A stretch of DNA of 64,000 bases from Nostoc sp. TCL26-01 (GTDB taxonomy: Bacteria > Cyanobacteriota > Cyanobacteriia > Cyanobacteriales > Nostocaceae), in NCBI RefSeq assembly GCF_013393945.1, contig NZ_CP040297.1, positions 2,620,804-2,684,803 on the forward strand. Direction: 5' to 3'. Position numbers and translations under genes: made by a program. A model generated the notes under the pieces. The model worked only from the letters and a program-made list of their open reading frames with translations, made no database searches and was not told the origin of the DNA. Positions 42,601 to 45,598 of the stretch are shown piece by piece. Numbering within the stretch: position 1 is the first letter of the stretch; the number at the start of each line of letters is the position of its first letter.

Positions 42601-44284
42601 TCTCAAACCCATCTACACCTATACTCAAAGTGGCACTTACACCGTCACCCTGACAATTACTGACGATGATGGTGGTGTAGCTAGTGATACTTTAACTGTC
42701 ACAGTTAACTCCGCCAATCAGCCGCCTGTTGTCACTCCTCCCGCACCACCAGTTACCGTCAATTCCTCACCAGCCGGAACCTTTATTGTGAATTCCTCTG
42801 GGCAAGTAACTGTAGACTTTTTAGCTGACGGTGGCGGTAATAAAGGCGAACTGGCTATTTTCAGCCTAGAAGGCATGGAAACCTTAGTTGTTGGTTCCAC
42901 GAACTTTATTAAAGAAGCTGCCCGTCGAGCCTTAACTGCCTCACAATTAGGCTATGTTGTCATCTCTGATGCCACTCAAGGAGCAAAATTCTCTGGTCAA
43001 CTAGGAGAAGTTGACAGAAATGATGGTACTTATGCAGGGCCGAAAACAGTTTCACTCAAGCCAGGAGCAAGATTTGCCTTAATCTTTATTCCTAACGGCA
43101 GAGTGCAAGAAGTGTTCAATAATCCCGCAATTACTGGCGATAAGCGTCCTTTATTCTCGATCTCGGCCGCTAACCCCAACGGTTTAACTCAAATGGGGCA
43201 GCTAGATTCAGGTAACTTCAATGGTGGTGTCTTCGGCTTTGAAGATGCCCGCTTAGATGGTTCCTCTGACAGAGATTACAACGACTTTATTTTCCAAATT
43301 CAAGGTGCTGCCGTTAAAGGAGTGGCTCTGTCTAGCTTAATTGCCCCAGGCAAAAATTGGCAAACTACAACCTTGGGTCAGCAATTATCAACCTATGCTC
43401 AAAATACTGGTGTATTTGGTAGTGCCGTTCCTCAATTGCAAGCAGCTTTAGTTAATGACACAGGTATCAGTCAACAGGATGGCATCACTACTGATGTGGG
43501 AGTGACTGGTAGGCTCTCATCTTTAACACCAATTGTCCAACTGCAAGCTAGTCTGTTAGCCAACAATAATTTTGTGGATATCTTGTCTCAGCTCAAACCC
43601 GATGGCAGTTTTGTCCTAAATCGTCAGGCATTAGCTCAGATTAATGGCGAAGATTTGCACGATGGTAGCTACACCTTACAAATCAAAGCAGTAAATGTTT
43701 GGCAAGAAGTTGCCAACGTTGCTGTTAACTTTACCCTCGATACTCAAGCACCCTCGGCTCCCACAAATCTTGGTGTAGATAAACTCAATGTCAATACCCC
43801 GTTTGTGAAGGGAGAAGCAGAAGTCACCACTTTGATTGAAGTCTCTAATCAAAATGGCATTCTGGGACAAATACCCTCTCAAGGAACTTGGCAGATAAAA
43901 ACAACCACTCTCACTGATGGCGTGCAACAAGTGACAGTCAAAGCTACTGATGCTGCGGGCAATGTCAGTTTGCCATCTACATTTACATGGCAAGTTGATA
44001 CTAGTTTACCTGTACTGAACGTTACTAGTCCTGTTGACGATTCTCAGTTACAGCGTGGAGCTAGATTACAAGGAACACTCCAAGATACTGGCTTAGGTAT
44101 TGCGAGTTTCACTTATCAAGTGGGTGGAGGTAATCAAATACCTGTGAGTGTTAATCAAGCTGGCGAATTCAATCAAGAACTGAATTTATCAGGGTTAGCG
44201 AATGATACTTATTTTCTGACTCTGACTGCTACCGATCTGGCTGGTAATGTGACAACTAGAACATTGCAGTTTCAGTTGAATTGA
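21608..44284 (+). CDS. Giant 7558-residue repeat protein (adhesin/surface type)
   Basis: A single uninterrupted frame of 22.7 kb. Order by residue: N-terminal segment with GGNDS/GGAGQD motifs (1-230); long Ala/Gly/Asn/Thr-rich beta-repeats resembling beta-helix adhesins (about 230-3800), interrupted by HGL modules (693-1085 and 2248-2345) and a Lys/Ala-rich helical insert (1597-1655); GGGDDTINV-type tracts (about 4200-4720); Gly-rich region (5073-5428); beta-propeller-like segment (5665-5998); nine PKD-like repeats (6181-7038); DUF4114 (7055-7241); Ig-like repeats to the end. There is no hydrophobic signal peptide at the start and no C-terminal barrel, so export by a type I system is possible but inferred. 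A weak CAGGA lies before the ATG. GC content is visibly higher than in the flanking intergenic DNA. Function is unknown: a cell-surface, sheath or adhesion role is most likely. Confidence 0.93.
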   Translation: MVGFVDDSNTFPAFGVDPLAPADPGSINPFTIQLNNNQVAFTGSDRIDKLYLKLNENQQLAYSSDGVSFFTDLNSLTAQNDVLNPFSGINIKIDLQGGNDSLYLDNSLIIALKQNGNILTFDGGAGQDTLYGPAVNTTWNITGQNTGNFDSVNFSNTENLTGAANNEDTFVFSENGKLSGIADGSTGGFDTLVIEGGNYSRAVYTATSPDAGSILLDSKLITYAGLEPIVDNTVVSDRVFDATAGNDQIVIEKDASGKNKISSSNSTFESIVFLNPSNSLTINAGDGQDTITVKSLDPNFTGSLTINGQGNGISAGDDGFLDTGLFIADTVTFAEGFSVNLLGKALTVDAEKITVEKNVVISTTNPTGNAGAVKFTGENIELKTGVQILADAATGFAAGDITITADETQKRLGSEPYGVNIKNISVIIGDGTIIKGGKIAITSTAADISLIDLAPAYLKDVVIKPFAQLLPQIVNFVLPASFQYRTASATVTIAGAKITGSTDVTITATTKVDSSVQAISSVNPINPLSRFAVAYGQAETTAKVDIQGVVNATTGVTNKTEIIGKGGVTITSDATTKDEVSARVFGNEGILGIVPVDGKDFGFAIAVANSNTTSKATIGQDVTITSDAGNIKVKAKGKISNVAKATTNIFVNGNAGIGIGLNFDRSDIVAQVNGTLTAAGKKEVNQEIDLTKVNNTDDTIAILDHGLKTDQQIQYFTNGGIAIGGLTDQEKYYVLVKDKDTIQLAKALGLELDNSGVGATSQQGFSKRDSKEFNIKTDVDFDTNQIKIVNHGFVTGQKVNYSSLLADPLDIKEGDTPNTLTNNNVNYYIIKDSSDRFRLAASTADATAATPIAIDLVKPDGTSTNTNSLSSILFTQAPKLFNPTGDAVKDNIITLNNHGFQTGDAVVYNVDGTIATTTNLSVNNTFDPATAVNATNNTITIESHGLKTGDKVIYLTDYLGQPGTGINTLTNGVAGSLTNGVSYYIIKVDDNTVKLATSPVNASVGTAIDLTGGGTGAFHNLRINRQVTAGDTAIGGLQDGDTYYISVIDANHFRLADSEVQARDATPIDINSTGATAGTTKQALAKPENLGQGIEILADLVANDRVGVTAKTGSNPKIKDIIANGDVAAGAFKLFDFADFKNNLKAIPGSDSANNFSIGAGLGLNWVQRGADVDGQASGTTAKVGSTARLFSNKDVTITSQVKQETQMIVDTSTGKDEAGVSVSVSVGVSIYKNLVNAVVDSNAEIDARGAVKVVSTLTYPFLFIPAEKFNFSSDDPKVRDQAGANVVTLARDVFLDGKLGIPDRIMNTFVTSRNKGKVDATKGGIQPTIGIAGSFGINTYNNVSHATIKSGAKINQNPLYQTSTQSVFVNASTSMTLLNATGIISFDLNIDGIVKAVKKADPSEAFTFSGNKAQKGFGGSAIISVMDNSTVAKIEDAAKIHTGALGDGLDVRAKTDIFTLMLAQAGGDAEKLGVSGSFSVLNQKDRTIAQIESGAEVIGGKVNVSADDNTIQITLVGAVQFASGTGVGISTGVFNVSRDTQAIIGKEITDTDSTAGTKSAKVTAAGDVTVKALNQGGVGTLTVAGAIVNDSLADQVLGKKAEAEAALKDARDLFWDENDAGKDTKNAQADLKKKKDAADKYKSLGQAATDSKQGAGLGIAGNIAINIVNTKTQAYINDNAIVTLTNNGDLIVDSTDQTVIAGASGALSIVNKPEGTAVGISGAFSLNLVTNNTKAFVTGGAKVTADQVTISAVQKGFIVTLTGAGSSATSGTGGGVGVAGNISVNIIQSKTEAYTSGNSEFILVNGATITAKDQGQIWSIAGAVGFGGKGGVGLAVAVNILGTNDNPATAKAYIENSKFTTKKGAIALSATNDAFFTDSPRIIAITGSGGIAGGSEGIGLAGMVSVNLIDGETNTYVKNSTITDDNADPNPASVSLFAQDSSWIVSLGGALGVGSNAGVGAAVGYNQTASNVRSYVEGSTLNLAGTLTVNANSKAQIQGVTVGIGVGTGASGLGGAGSASINIIQNTIDSHISSNSRVTTGGAITVKALDSSLIVSISGGVAVSKNAAVGASISYNLIQNSLLSYVDNSIIRGTTSTEITATDSALLVAVSVGGAGAQGFALGGSLTVNSIANNIDAHISGSSDVVVGGDLTITATETSALYAISGGVALSLGGAAVGAAIAYNFIGGSFDYANPNAINRNSTTKNKINAYIDNSKVSVGNNLSIVAGFQAPSNSLADKPTLSTSEKTFNPATNVNLSTDVIDFGSAHGFSNGQAIVYRNKGGTSIDGLGEGNTYYVVKVDDNKIKLATTSDYAIKAANGESVPNGAIVDLKSVGTGNAHKFIAQQIDIGITSIALPVDFSSQITTVTVGGAGGDAFALGGALSINFLRNSVDARITNIAATQSVTAGGKLSILSNDTSQSNSGTGGIGISPSGGAIGASISYNEISNKLISRIGSLDTTSTTEGNAGIISASQIAVNTTSSAKIYNFTVAGAGAGTFALGGSLSLNRINNTVDAHIAGSSNISTTQGINIQAQDTSSNQSFSGQIAIGVGTAGVGVALAYNEINNTINAYVDRSTINTTNSGNLGITATSNATIGTLAVGIAGGGTAGVAGSIAVNLMGNNVSAFINNSTVNVDGNVSLLADSTNTIGAIAGTLAVGGVAGIGGSVVVNTTNNKTKAYIAGKSSVSARGNGTAISIKKWNTDENGTETTENINGLSVIATTNEIVNTYAATAGVAPPTGGGSVGIGANIVVEVINDITEAYIDDSNINSTANQGKSVKVRAHNDTTIGNFGGSLGVGDVGIGADIPVSVITSQTRAYISDSDTTNYAAIFGATDVEVNAISREKLQTVAVGLGIGSYVGAAGVGAGTKSATTTEAYIKDANINSNGALKVLANSGVKLEIYGGALGGSLVVGGGGSFAVSLINNTTSAYLQGAVTNTGSVQVQADALAKMSNAIATAGGGGVVGIAGGVSVVETNSNTSAYINSSSKRNSNITATTGDVKVITNDTVDVNNGVGSAAIGGKVGVSASVDVITVKNTVAAYIGDNSTVTAQTNVNVEATGKKNIDSTVVAFGLAGGAAITGAVSVINIGTGSNSDASSSTSPVQAIIDGITSPTNGISGLSNNTNDTTAAKAKNQANSSAFTVSLAANSTITGTTAYIGKNANIKANTGNITVIATETVDLDGSHPATYGQLVGGVSLGLYGSAGGSVGIINIGQAATAYVDSRTILTAGADIIVNAKFTNYASSRAYGGTGALGVGLGAQVAIITDNSTQLAYTANEGITVNQANNFIVKAESDRTISTEAKGATVGAVAAGAAVAKSIVGGSTVAYIGDNAAIGQAVGQNVNNVSVIANNTTTAKSETLAVTAGIVGVNVDVNQTTINPTITATVGSGANLKITGNLNISANSQADADVNSLGVSAGGVTVGIVQPEANITSTTNAAISSGVVLIAGGAVIVEALHNIKSDGTLIAKSSKSKGNASAGALLAGTGALAKANSTATVGVGVGNSSNLQAIGNIVLRSRVNNEASANGISDSGGVLGTGIIKARTDITTTNNAVIGNDVVIESAGDFQLLADSINKGEVIANREGGAVIDVSRADVDLTYNDQTATNVGNSASIKAKNNLTVQAQTQTTNGTNKATVSNGGLGVDTRANNNTNLTANTTTSVNGTLNASNVVVRADVQKIITKAELSAKAYGLGTGVYTTATNNTTSNVTVNILEQANIRGLDKVTIGAKQDNLDTQSYARGEGNSLGGNTDVTTNTNLNTSTTVNAKAGSVISTFELFVEANAPATPIFTADSSRDGAEIDTGSAKANPVLTLLRTIDFNSTVTVFSAKAPVLEIDANGNVVQQKNVTFTQTATDITVDNIQNSGSLSGSVKFSIISSTYDDGNTRKGELKGSPKFDFVTTFDRVDIINRSSKNLTINNIDVLNNSSQLTSNITIAVPVKSGFTPTTTSSTGATIIAIANTNTSATSKVNLSGDIKNKFGTTSIINNGGDILAPNTGKSIESTAVTLQSDNGVIGTTTRKITVKPTTLLATAKNSIFVDALTGGDLTIKQVISTTGDVALNAVGSILDGNTTGVDISGKKVTLTSQTGSIGSDTDALEITVTDTSTGLSAIAQTNINLSNVGTGGFSIAQVNSTTGNITLTIPDAVNGGQNLTLLNGAIISADAGTVTLNVGDDVTVAANSQIRGKTQVTINADSGTVDAGQGANLTLNGQLIATSVQINTGDDVDAIALTKSSSNSTITINAGGGDNKIFLGSKATLTGNSTGLLDDFLGQVIIQGGTGNDLLELDDSGDPKVNTGNLTNTQVTGLGMTAGVQYTGIETLRVLLGTGADTFNVQSTQDGTEAVINTGGGDDTINVGNNNQLNAINGLLTIQGDAGNDILNINDTGDTVANKGVLDNGRLTGLGMGSTDQTVVNAGRGISFGGLEKVNLNLSNAADELTVAGANTETIVNGGQGANIITVGDNLSRISARVLLQGGTGSNKTLNINSTAQSDLTIDTLGNNRDVLTSANATGRVEYEAFNNVNLSQSAGNDKLTIKNATQNLTVNSNGGDDAVNIINSQSAITINTAGGNDTVTVNNLGGALSVNGDATGTNKLIIDLANTTRTITNGLIKDGTVANQGVAQNFTTGDITFTNLKSVETKLGSGNDQVTINDTLANTAITVNGGGGDDAIKITSIGTDTNITGGSEQDTVTVEIRGVPVANSFTKLNLDVDNLVVDNTQNTTNAINWTITDGATVAAAIAPSNVSFNVINTQGAALTRILGGTQSDTLNLVTTTTGNVNGVINGNRVDLTSGQVVLVPKSSGIFANYDAVINFDSLVNNSARTFSQAGFTLTSTGNLLRDDTISSAAKVTASGDTFTLTSNTGAGFGVYSLQLANPTATAQAITFTGTTLNGGTATYNYTVAANSSLTTVTLPTNFSGITSLRWNPGVALVDNIVARDLFGNPTPGTEPSATIPVLNLTGNVRFDTSNSIIFVDTNKNGIYETRYTNGIRQTYFDSSAFSNVLLTTSAFNLFTSSANGITQFRFAGDISFANSAAVSGVGSNGLSIFAGNDVTVGNGVVFDFSAVNTTAGVGGGSAGTGGTGGTGSDGGTGGTGGTGGNGGDGPGGGVSITIRSGSSGTTGTNGTSGSGTSSGGVGNAGSSGGNGINSSTPSGGAGGSGVAGIGGVTGGTRGTGGTRGTGGGGGDFTSGGNGNPGSQGTSTSTSGSGLSGSPGNRGTDGNNGLLGSNTGTGLTISGGGGGGGASGGGGGSGGAGGGGGGGGGGGGGGGNGSYVAFIVPVILEGGDGGRGGDGGRGGNGGKGGTGSSGTAGGAGGGALEILAQGRILLDGNINFKADGGNAQDPIPSTTTSGNPADNSSRNNNRNNSQNTGRTDGANSGIIKGGNGGSGGEGGYGGSGGNGGNGGNGGRGAGGAGGTIKLFGTNIQLRDAIVSTRGGNGSQIGGNGRFIYGSNVNSGSLPGGFTQSGTNLFNNQGGQNKANPFVNNVLTPLIAGLQGGADIYGLLNGINASDLDYNLNTTAKDAPDADALAAVYRLNLGPIKLNSADYSADYTNYDMVLFINLTNNVLDAPTLGINRSATSLLTGGFLTDTRFGGTGVGTGVASTLSRINPGKIWATLVPSNTGNITVNAAISSAVANTTTAITNQTLISNQVAYIRATRPNLTTTPNLSGLQSITVSNDGKQIYGVSAVDNALVAINANDLSQRQLFKDNLDNVNSLASASDIAIAKDGNHVYVTSPVDNRLSIFTRNTTTGNLTFSTAVGSIAFNSVTISNDGTRVYGSSANSIVTYTRNASTGGLTQAASTVNLNNINTLSNLTVSQDGSVLYAASRLQDTLLVIRASDLSVVQTLSGAGLGLDGASGITSSTDNTFVYVTGQDGNSLAVFKRDLVTNQLTFVEKQENGVAGVRGLVGANDVTITSDGKYVLATAATSDAISVFLRNATTGKLQFVQVLRNNIGGTTGLKAPSSIFTLNNKTYASSLGQTGFSGGVVAFDNNTTLPAPSNLISTFNGIEALSVTTASGDDTIKLQNAPTSPVATTTINTNGGNDTVVLDDASTTTVVNLGTGDDQALLRSTRAGTNITVNGDANNDAIAIEQTGENSRIEVLGGEGADTIRVAGGNLPTSATTIVRGNNPTTNPGDTLVFDPQNRLFTQGSASTINVIGRGTVTYDTIENTVIIAPPVITFTGTPYQINEGQSATLTANVINPLGGAIAQQNILWDIDGDGRFGDVTGSTVNLSWSQLQDFNLNNNGTYRIAVQASNTNGFSTASTTLIIANTNPTLTLTGNNSVNVGAPYTLSFSGSDPAASDRILEWQINWGDGTPVEKYGSGVTSATHIFTTPGNPQITVAAVDNDSTPNVASTTTKTIAVSITATQISAGTTYRINEGASLQLNATADGNPTDYQWDINGDGVYGDAVGKAPIVTWATLQNLPTNLIRDNGTFNNVRVRVAYGSTQVISNPVTLIVGNTAPTATFTNSGAVNEGGNATVSFSNQLDPSLADTTAGFTYSYDFNNDGTFETTDSTQSSVSVPTGFLKDSGIRRVRAVIKDKDGGTSELFTDITVNEVAPTLIVTGNNTAVEGANYTLNLSATDPGNDTVSQWQVDWNDGTIETFNGATQSLTHGFSDNGNKVISIKAIDNNGTYSTTKTVTVSNVAPTIQSLATTTVSEGSITRFTGNIIDPGTADSFSLLVNWGDGSTAESFNFAAGTTNFDLAHQYLDNPSTGNYTISAAITDKDGGSSSGNVSVTVTNAAPTITGLGLTSANIDENSLATVVGIISDPGIFDTHTVAIAWGDGSTTTNISVNSTTHTFTATHTYLDNLPTGKYAITATATDKDGGVSAIATTSVQVNNVAPLITSLNLSAPVINENGSVTLNGTFTDVGSRDTQTATINWGDGSTSNATVNLSTGTFTATHQYLDDVAGTSPDKYTITATVTDNDGGKGINSTTITVNNVAPTVDAGINRTIKEGDILTFAGSFSDVGTLDTQTIAWDFGNGVKAIGTLKPIYTYTQSGTYTVTLTITDDDGGVASDTLTVTVNSANQPPVVTPPAPPVTVNSSPAGTFIVNSSGQVTVDFLADGGGNKGELAIFSLEGMETLVVGSTNFIKEAARRALTASQLGYVVISDATQGAKFSGQLGEVDRNDGTYAGPKTVSLKPGARFALIFIPNGRVQEVFNNPAITGDKRPLFSISAANPNGLTQMGQLDSGNFNGGVFGFEDARLDGSSDRDYNDFIFQIQGAAVKGVALSSLIAPGKNWQTTTLGQQLSTYAQNTGVFGSAVPQLQAALVNDTGISQQDGITTDVGVTGRLSSLTPIVQLQASLLANNNFVDILSQLKPDGSFVLNRQALAQINGEDLHDGSYTLQIKAVNVWQEVANVAVNFTLDTQAPSAPTNLGVDKLNVNTPFVKGEAEVTTLIEVSNQNGILGQIPSQGTWQIKTTTLTDGVQQVTVKATDAAGNVSLPSTFTWQVDTSLPVLNVTSPVDDSQLQRGARLQGTLQDTGLGIASFTYQVGGGNQIPVSVNQAGEFNQELNLSGLANDTYFLTLTATDLAGNVTTRTLQFQLN
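23683..24860 (+). repeat. Tandem 'HGL...YY' modules in giant protein
   Basis: About five copies, some partial, of a module of about 90 residues. It reads: short lead-in, then IxxxxHGLKTGDxVxY, a GI-x-x-L-x-x-G turn, YYxIxVDxNxxKLA, and a closing segment with DLTGGGTGAFHNL or similar. Clear examples start near 23683, 23941, 24243 and 24381, with a partial one near 24693. An isolated further copy is at 28351-28640. The module interrupts the beta-helix-like tract and probably forms small beta domains on its surface. I do not know a named family for it. Confidence 0.7.
26395..26570 (+). other. Lys/Ala-rich helical insert in giant protein
   Basis: Residues about 1597-1655 switch from beta-type repeats to a charged, alanine-rich segment (KKAEAEAALKDARDLF, KNAQADLKKKKDAADKYK). 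It is predicted by eye to be alpha-helical or a short coiled coil. It is the only such segment noticed in the beta-rich tract. Confidence 0.6.
34100..35800 (+). other. GGxD-rich tracts in giant protein
   Basis: Repeated motifs such as GGGDDTINVGNN, GGTGNDLLELDDSG, GGNDTVTVNNLGG and GSGNDQVTINDT recur in this stretch, as they do again near 39650-40110. They resemble RTX-type calcium-binding nonapeptides but deviate from GGxGxDxUx, so calcium binding is possible but not assured. Confidence 0.6.
36825..37890 (+). repeat. Glycine-rich low-complexity region of giant protein
   Basis: Three Gly-rich blocks (about 36825-37150, 37318-37560, 37753-37860) are made of GGT/GGC-heavy codons, including GTGGTGGT and GGCGGTACT tandem units. 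One run near 37375-37425 encodes about fifteen consecutive glycines. The blocks are separated by ordinary sequence (ALEILAQGRILLDGNINF). The antisense frame reads as poly-proline, a composition artefact and not a gene. Confidence 0.85.
38600..39600 (+). other. Beta-propeller-like (lactonase/YVTN-type) segment
   Basis: Residues about 5665-5998 contain recurring blades: ITVSNDGKQIYGVSAVDNAL, IAIAKDGNHVYVTSPVDNRL, VTISNDGTRVYGSSANSI, LTVSQDGSVLYAASRLQDTL, and VTITSDGKYVLATAATSDAI. The (I/V)-x-x-DG-x-x-(V/L)Y pattern is that of lactonase/YVTN-type beta-propellers. About six or seven blades are visible. No enzyme active site was recognised. Confidence 0.75.
40149..42720 (+). repeat. Nine PKD/cadherin-like repeats
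   Basis: Nine copies of about 90 residues are visible by eye. They share an NEG/EG(x)xx start, a DxDGDGxFGD or WGDGST core, an aromatic HxYLD or YTYTQSGTYTVT segment, and a V(T)VNNVAPT linker. The last four copies are the most alike. PKD domains are Ig-like folds common in surface and extracellular proteins. Several copies carry DxDxDG-type loops that could bind calcium. Confidence 0.85.
42770..43330 (+). other. DUF4114 domain of giant protein
   Basis: GRVQEVFNN, GQLDSGNFNGGVFGFED and GSSDRDYNDFIFQIQG (residues about 7055-7241) match DUF4114. This domain has a conserved acidic FGFED...DxDYNDxxF signature and is typical of large exported cyanobacterial and proteobacterial proteins. It is followed by Ig-like domains with DTQAPSAPTNLG and TDAAGNVS motifs up to the stop codon. 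Confidence 0.8.
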
Positions 44285-44815
44285 CCGATTCTCAAAACTC
44301 AAAAGTCTGGCCTCTGGACTCTTTGAGGGGAAATTAGCGCGGGCAATGTTGGCAAATTCCGCAAAAGCTCAAAGATACTAAAGAAAAAAGGTTTGGCTCA
44401 CCACCAAACCTTTTTATAAATCCAGTGCATAACAACATCCCGCAATAATCTACCTGTTATGTTTAGGCGATCGCATCTTCCTATAGGATGTATCCAAACC
44501 CAAAAAAAGCGCATATTTCTGGTTTTCGGTATGAAAAATTACATCAGAAAAGGTCTATATCTATTTTTTTGTAATTCTTATCTTTTCTTTCTAACTAATA
44601 TGTATTAATCTGCTTTGATCCTTAAATCTATATTCGGCAGATGTAATTCAAACTAGATTTTGACAATTGACTATTGATTATTGATCACCCTCACAAGTGT
44701 TTATTGGTTGGGTGAGTACGTCCTATATCTCTAAATTTATCTTGATTTAATCAAATAATTTGTTTCCAGTCATCAGTGTAGTATTGACGACAACTCTCTT
44801 AGCCGTTTTGAATTT
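44285..44815. other. 531-bp spacer after the giant gene
   Basis: It holds the giant gene's terminator, a HIP1 octamer and AT-rich DNA with a few TTGACTA-like heptamers near 44660-44690. No gene is visible. Confidence 0.6.
44385..44415 (+). terminator. Rho-independent terminator of the giant gene
   Basis: The arms AAAAAGGTTTGG and CCAAACCTTTTT pair perfectly across a 7-nt loop (CTCACCA), ending in a T tract. It lies about 100 bp after the stop codon at 44284. The flanking A run could also allow function on the other strand. Confidence 0.85.
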
Positions 44816-45127
44816 TCAGCTGTGAATTGGTTGTACACTCAGGCGATAGCCGAGATGATGCAGAATCAAGCTGATGGTTCGTAGTTCTGGGTTGCCTTCT
44901 GGCGACAAGACGCGGTAAAGATTCTGGCGGTTCAAACCCGTTTTTTCTGCAAGGTGCGTCATCCCTTCCCGTGCTTCCACCACGTTCCGCAGCGCTTCCA
45001 GAAAAAACGCCAGATCCCCATCCTGTTCGTACTCTTCAAGGGCAACGTCCAGGTAAGCCTTTGCCATTTCCGGGTTCAGCATCTGCTCAAACACAATCTC
45101 GTCATGGTTTCTCAGTTTCTTGCTCAT
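44816..45127 (-). CDS. Orphan addiction-module antidote (HTH, HI1420-like)
   Basis: 103 residues from ATG 45127 (the open frame continues to 45199, but that extension is low-quality). The C-terminal part is a Cro/C1-type helix-turn-helix: MTHLAEKTGLNRQNLYRVLS then LRTISLILHHLGYRLSV. The family resembles the antidote of HI1419/HI1420-type toxin-antitoxin pairs. No toxin ORF of about 100 residues lies upstream or downstream, so it appears solitary. GC content is roughly 52-57% in sampled lines, against about 40% nearby, which suggests horizontal acquisition. No clear Shine-Dalgarno is seen. Confidence 0.8.
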   Translation of the reverse strand: MSKKLRNHDEIVFEQMLNPEMAKAYLDVALEEYEQDGDLAFFLEALRNVVEAREGMTHLAEKTGLNRQNLYRVLSPEGNPELRTISLILHHLGYRLSVQPIHS

Positions 45128-45146
45128 GAAATGTAGGTTATGAGTA

Positions 45147-45170
45147 AAAAAAAACGGGTTTGAACCCGTT
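45147..45170 (-). terminator. Terminator-like palindrome upstream of antidote gene
   Basis: On the minus strand the sequence reads AACGGGTT-CA-AACCCGTT followed by a run of T. It lies about 20-45 bp before the ATG at 45127 in the same direction, so it could terminate upstream transcription or attenuate expression of the antidote gene. Confidence 0.6.
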
Positions 45171-45382
45171 GTTAATATAGCTTGAAAGTGGTAACACACC
45201 TTGGACTCTGGAAAATAGAAATAATAAAATTTAATTTTTTGCCAAGAACATAGATGATGTTAACAAAAATCACAGTAATTTACACTGTACTGAGTGTTTC
45301 ACCTAGAGCATTCTTGGCGATCGCTTCAAACTTATCACACACAATTTGGCATCATCTGCCAAAATGCCAAAATCTCGACCAT

Positions 45383-45407
45383 AAAAAAGGCAGGTTTCCA
45401 CCCGCCC
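45383..45407 (-). terminator. Minus-strand rho-independent terminator without upstream gene
   Basis: On the minus strand the sequence reads GGCGGGT-GGAA-ACCTGCC followed by TTTTTTAT. One mismatch lies in a 7-bp stem. No annotated minus-strand gene lies just upstream, since the plus-strand lipoprotein gene starts at 45599. A short non-coding RNA from about 45450 down to here would explain it. Confidence 0.6.
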
Positions 45408-45598
45408 CAGGCTAACTATGAAAAACATCTTGGTAATTGTGGAAATATAACAAAGTGATTGCAGCATAAGTTGCCAAATTGGCTAAATGTATCTAATGAA
45501 GTAGACTAATTTACTGTAATAATTAATCACTGCTTGCAAAAGTAGCAGTATTATTTAATACCTATCTCAATCAGCAATAATTTTAGAAAAAACATCAT

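Larger units (their letters stand above)
45128..45598. other. 471-bp spacer with two minus-strand terminators
   Basis: It contains a terminator-like palindrome at 45147-45170 (minus orientation), a second one at 45383-45407 (minus orientation), a HIP1 octamer near 45318 and AT-rich DNA. No ORF is credible. A minus-strand small transcript ending at 45383 is possible. Confidence 0.6.

Noticed and set aside
45147..45170. GGGTTCAAACCC as a possible tRNA T-arm
   Set aside because: The remaining arms and an acceptor stem are missing; the simple palindrome with a T tract is better read as a terminator.
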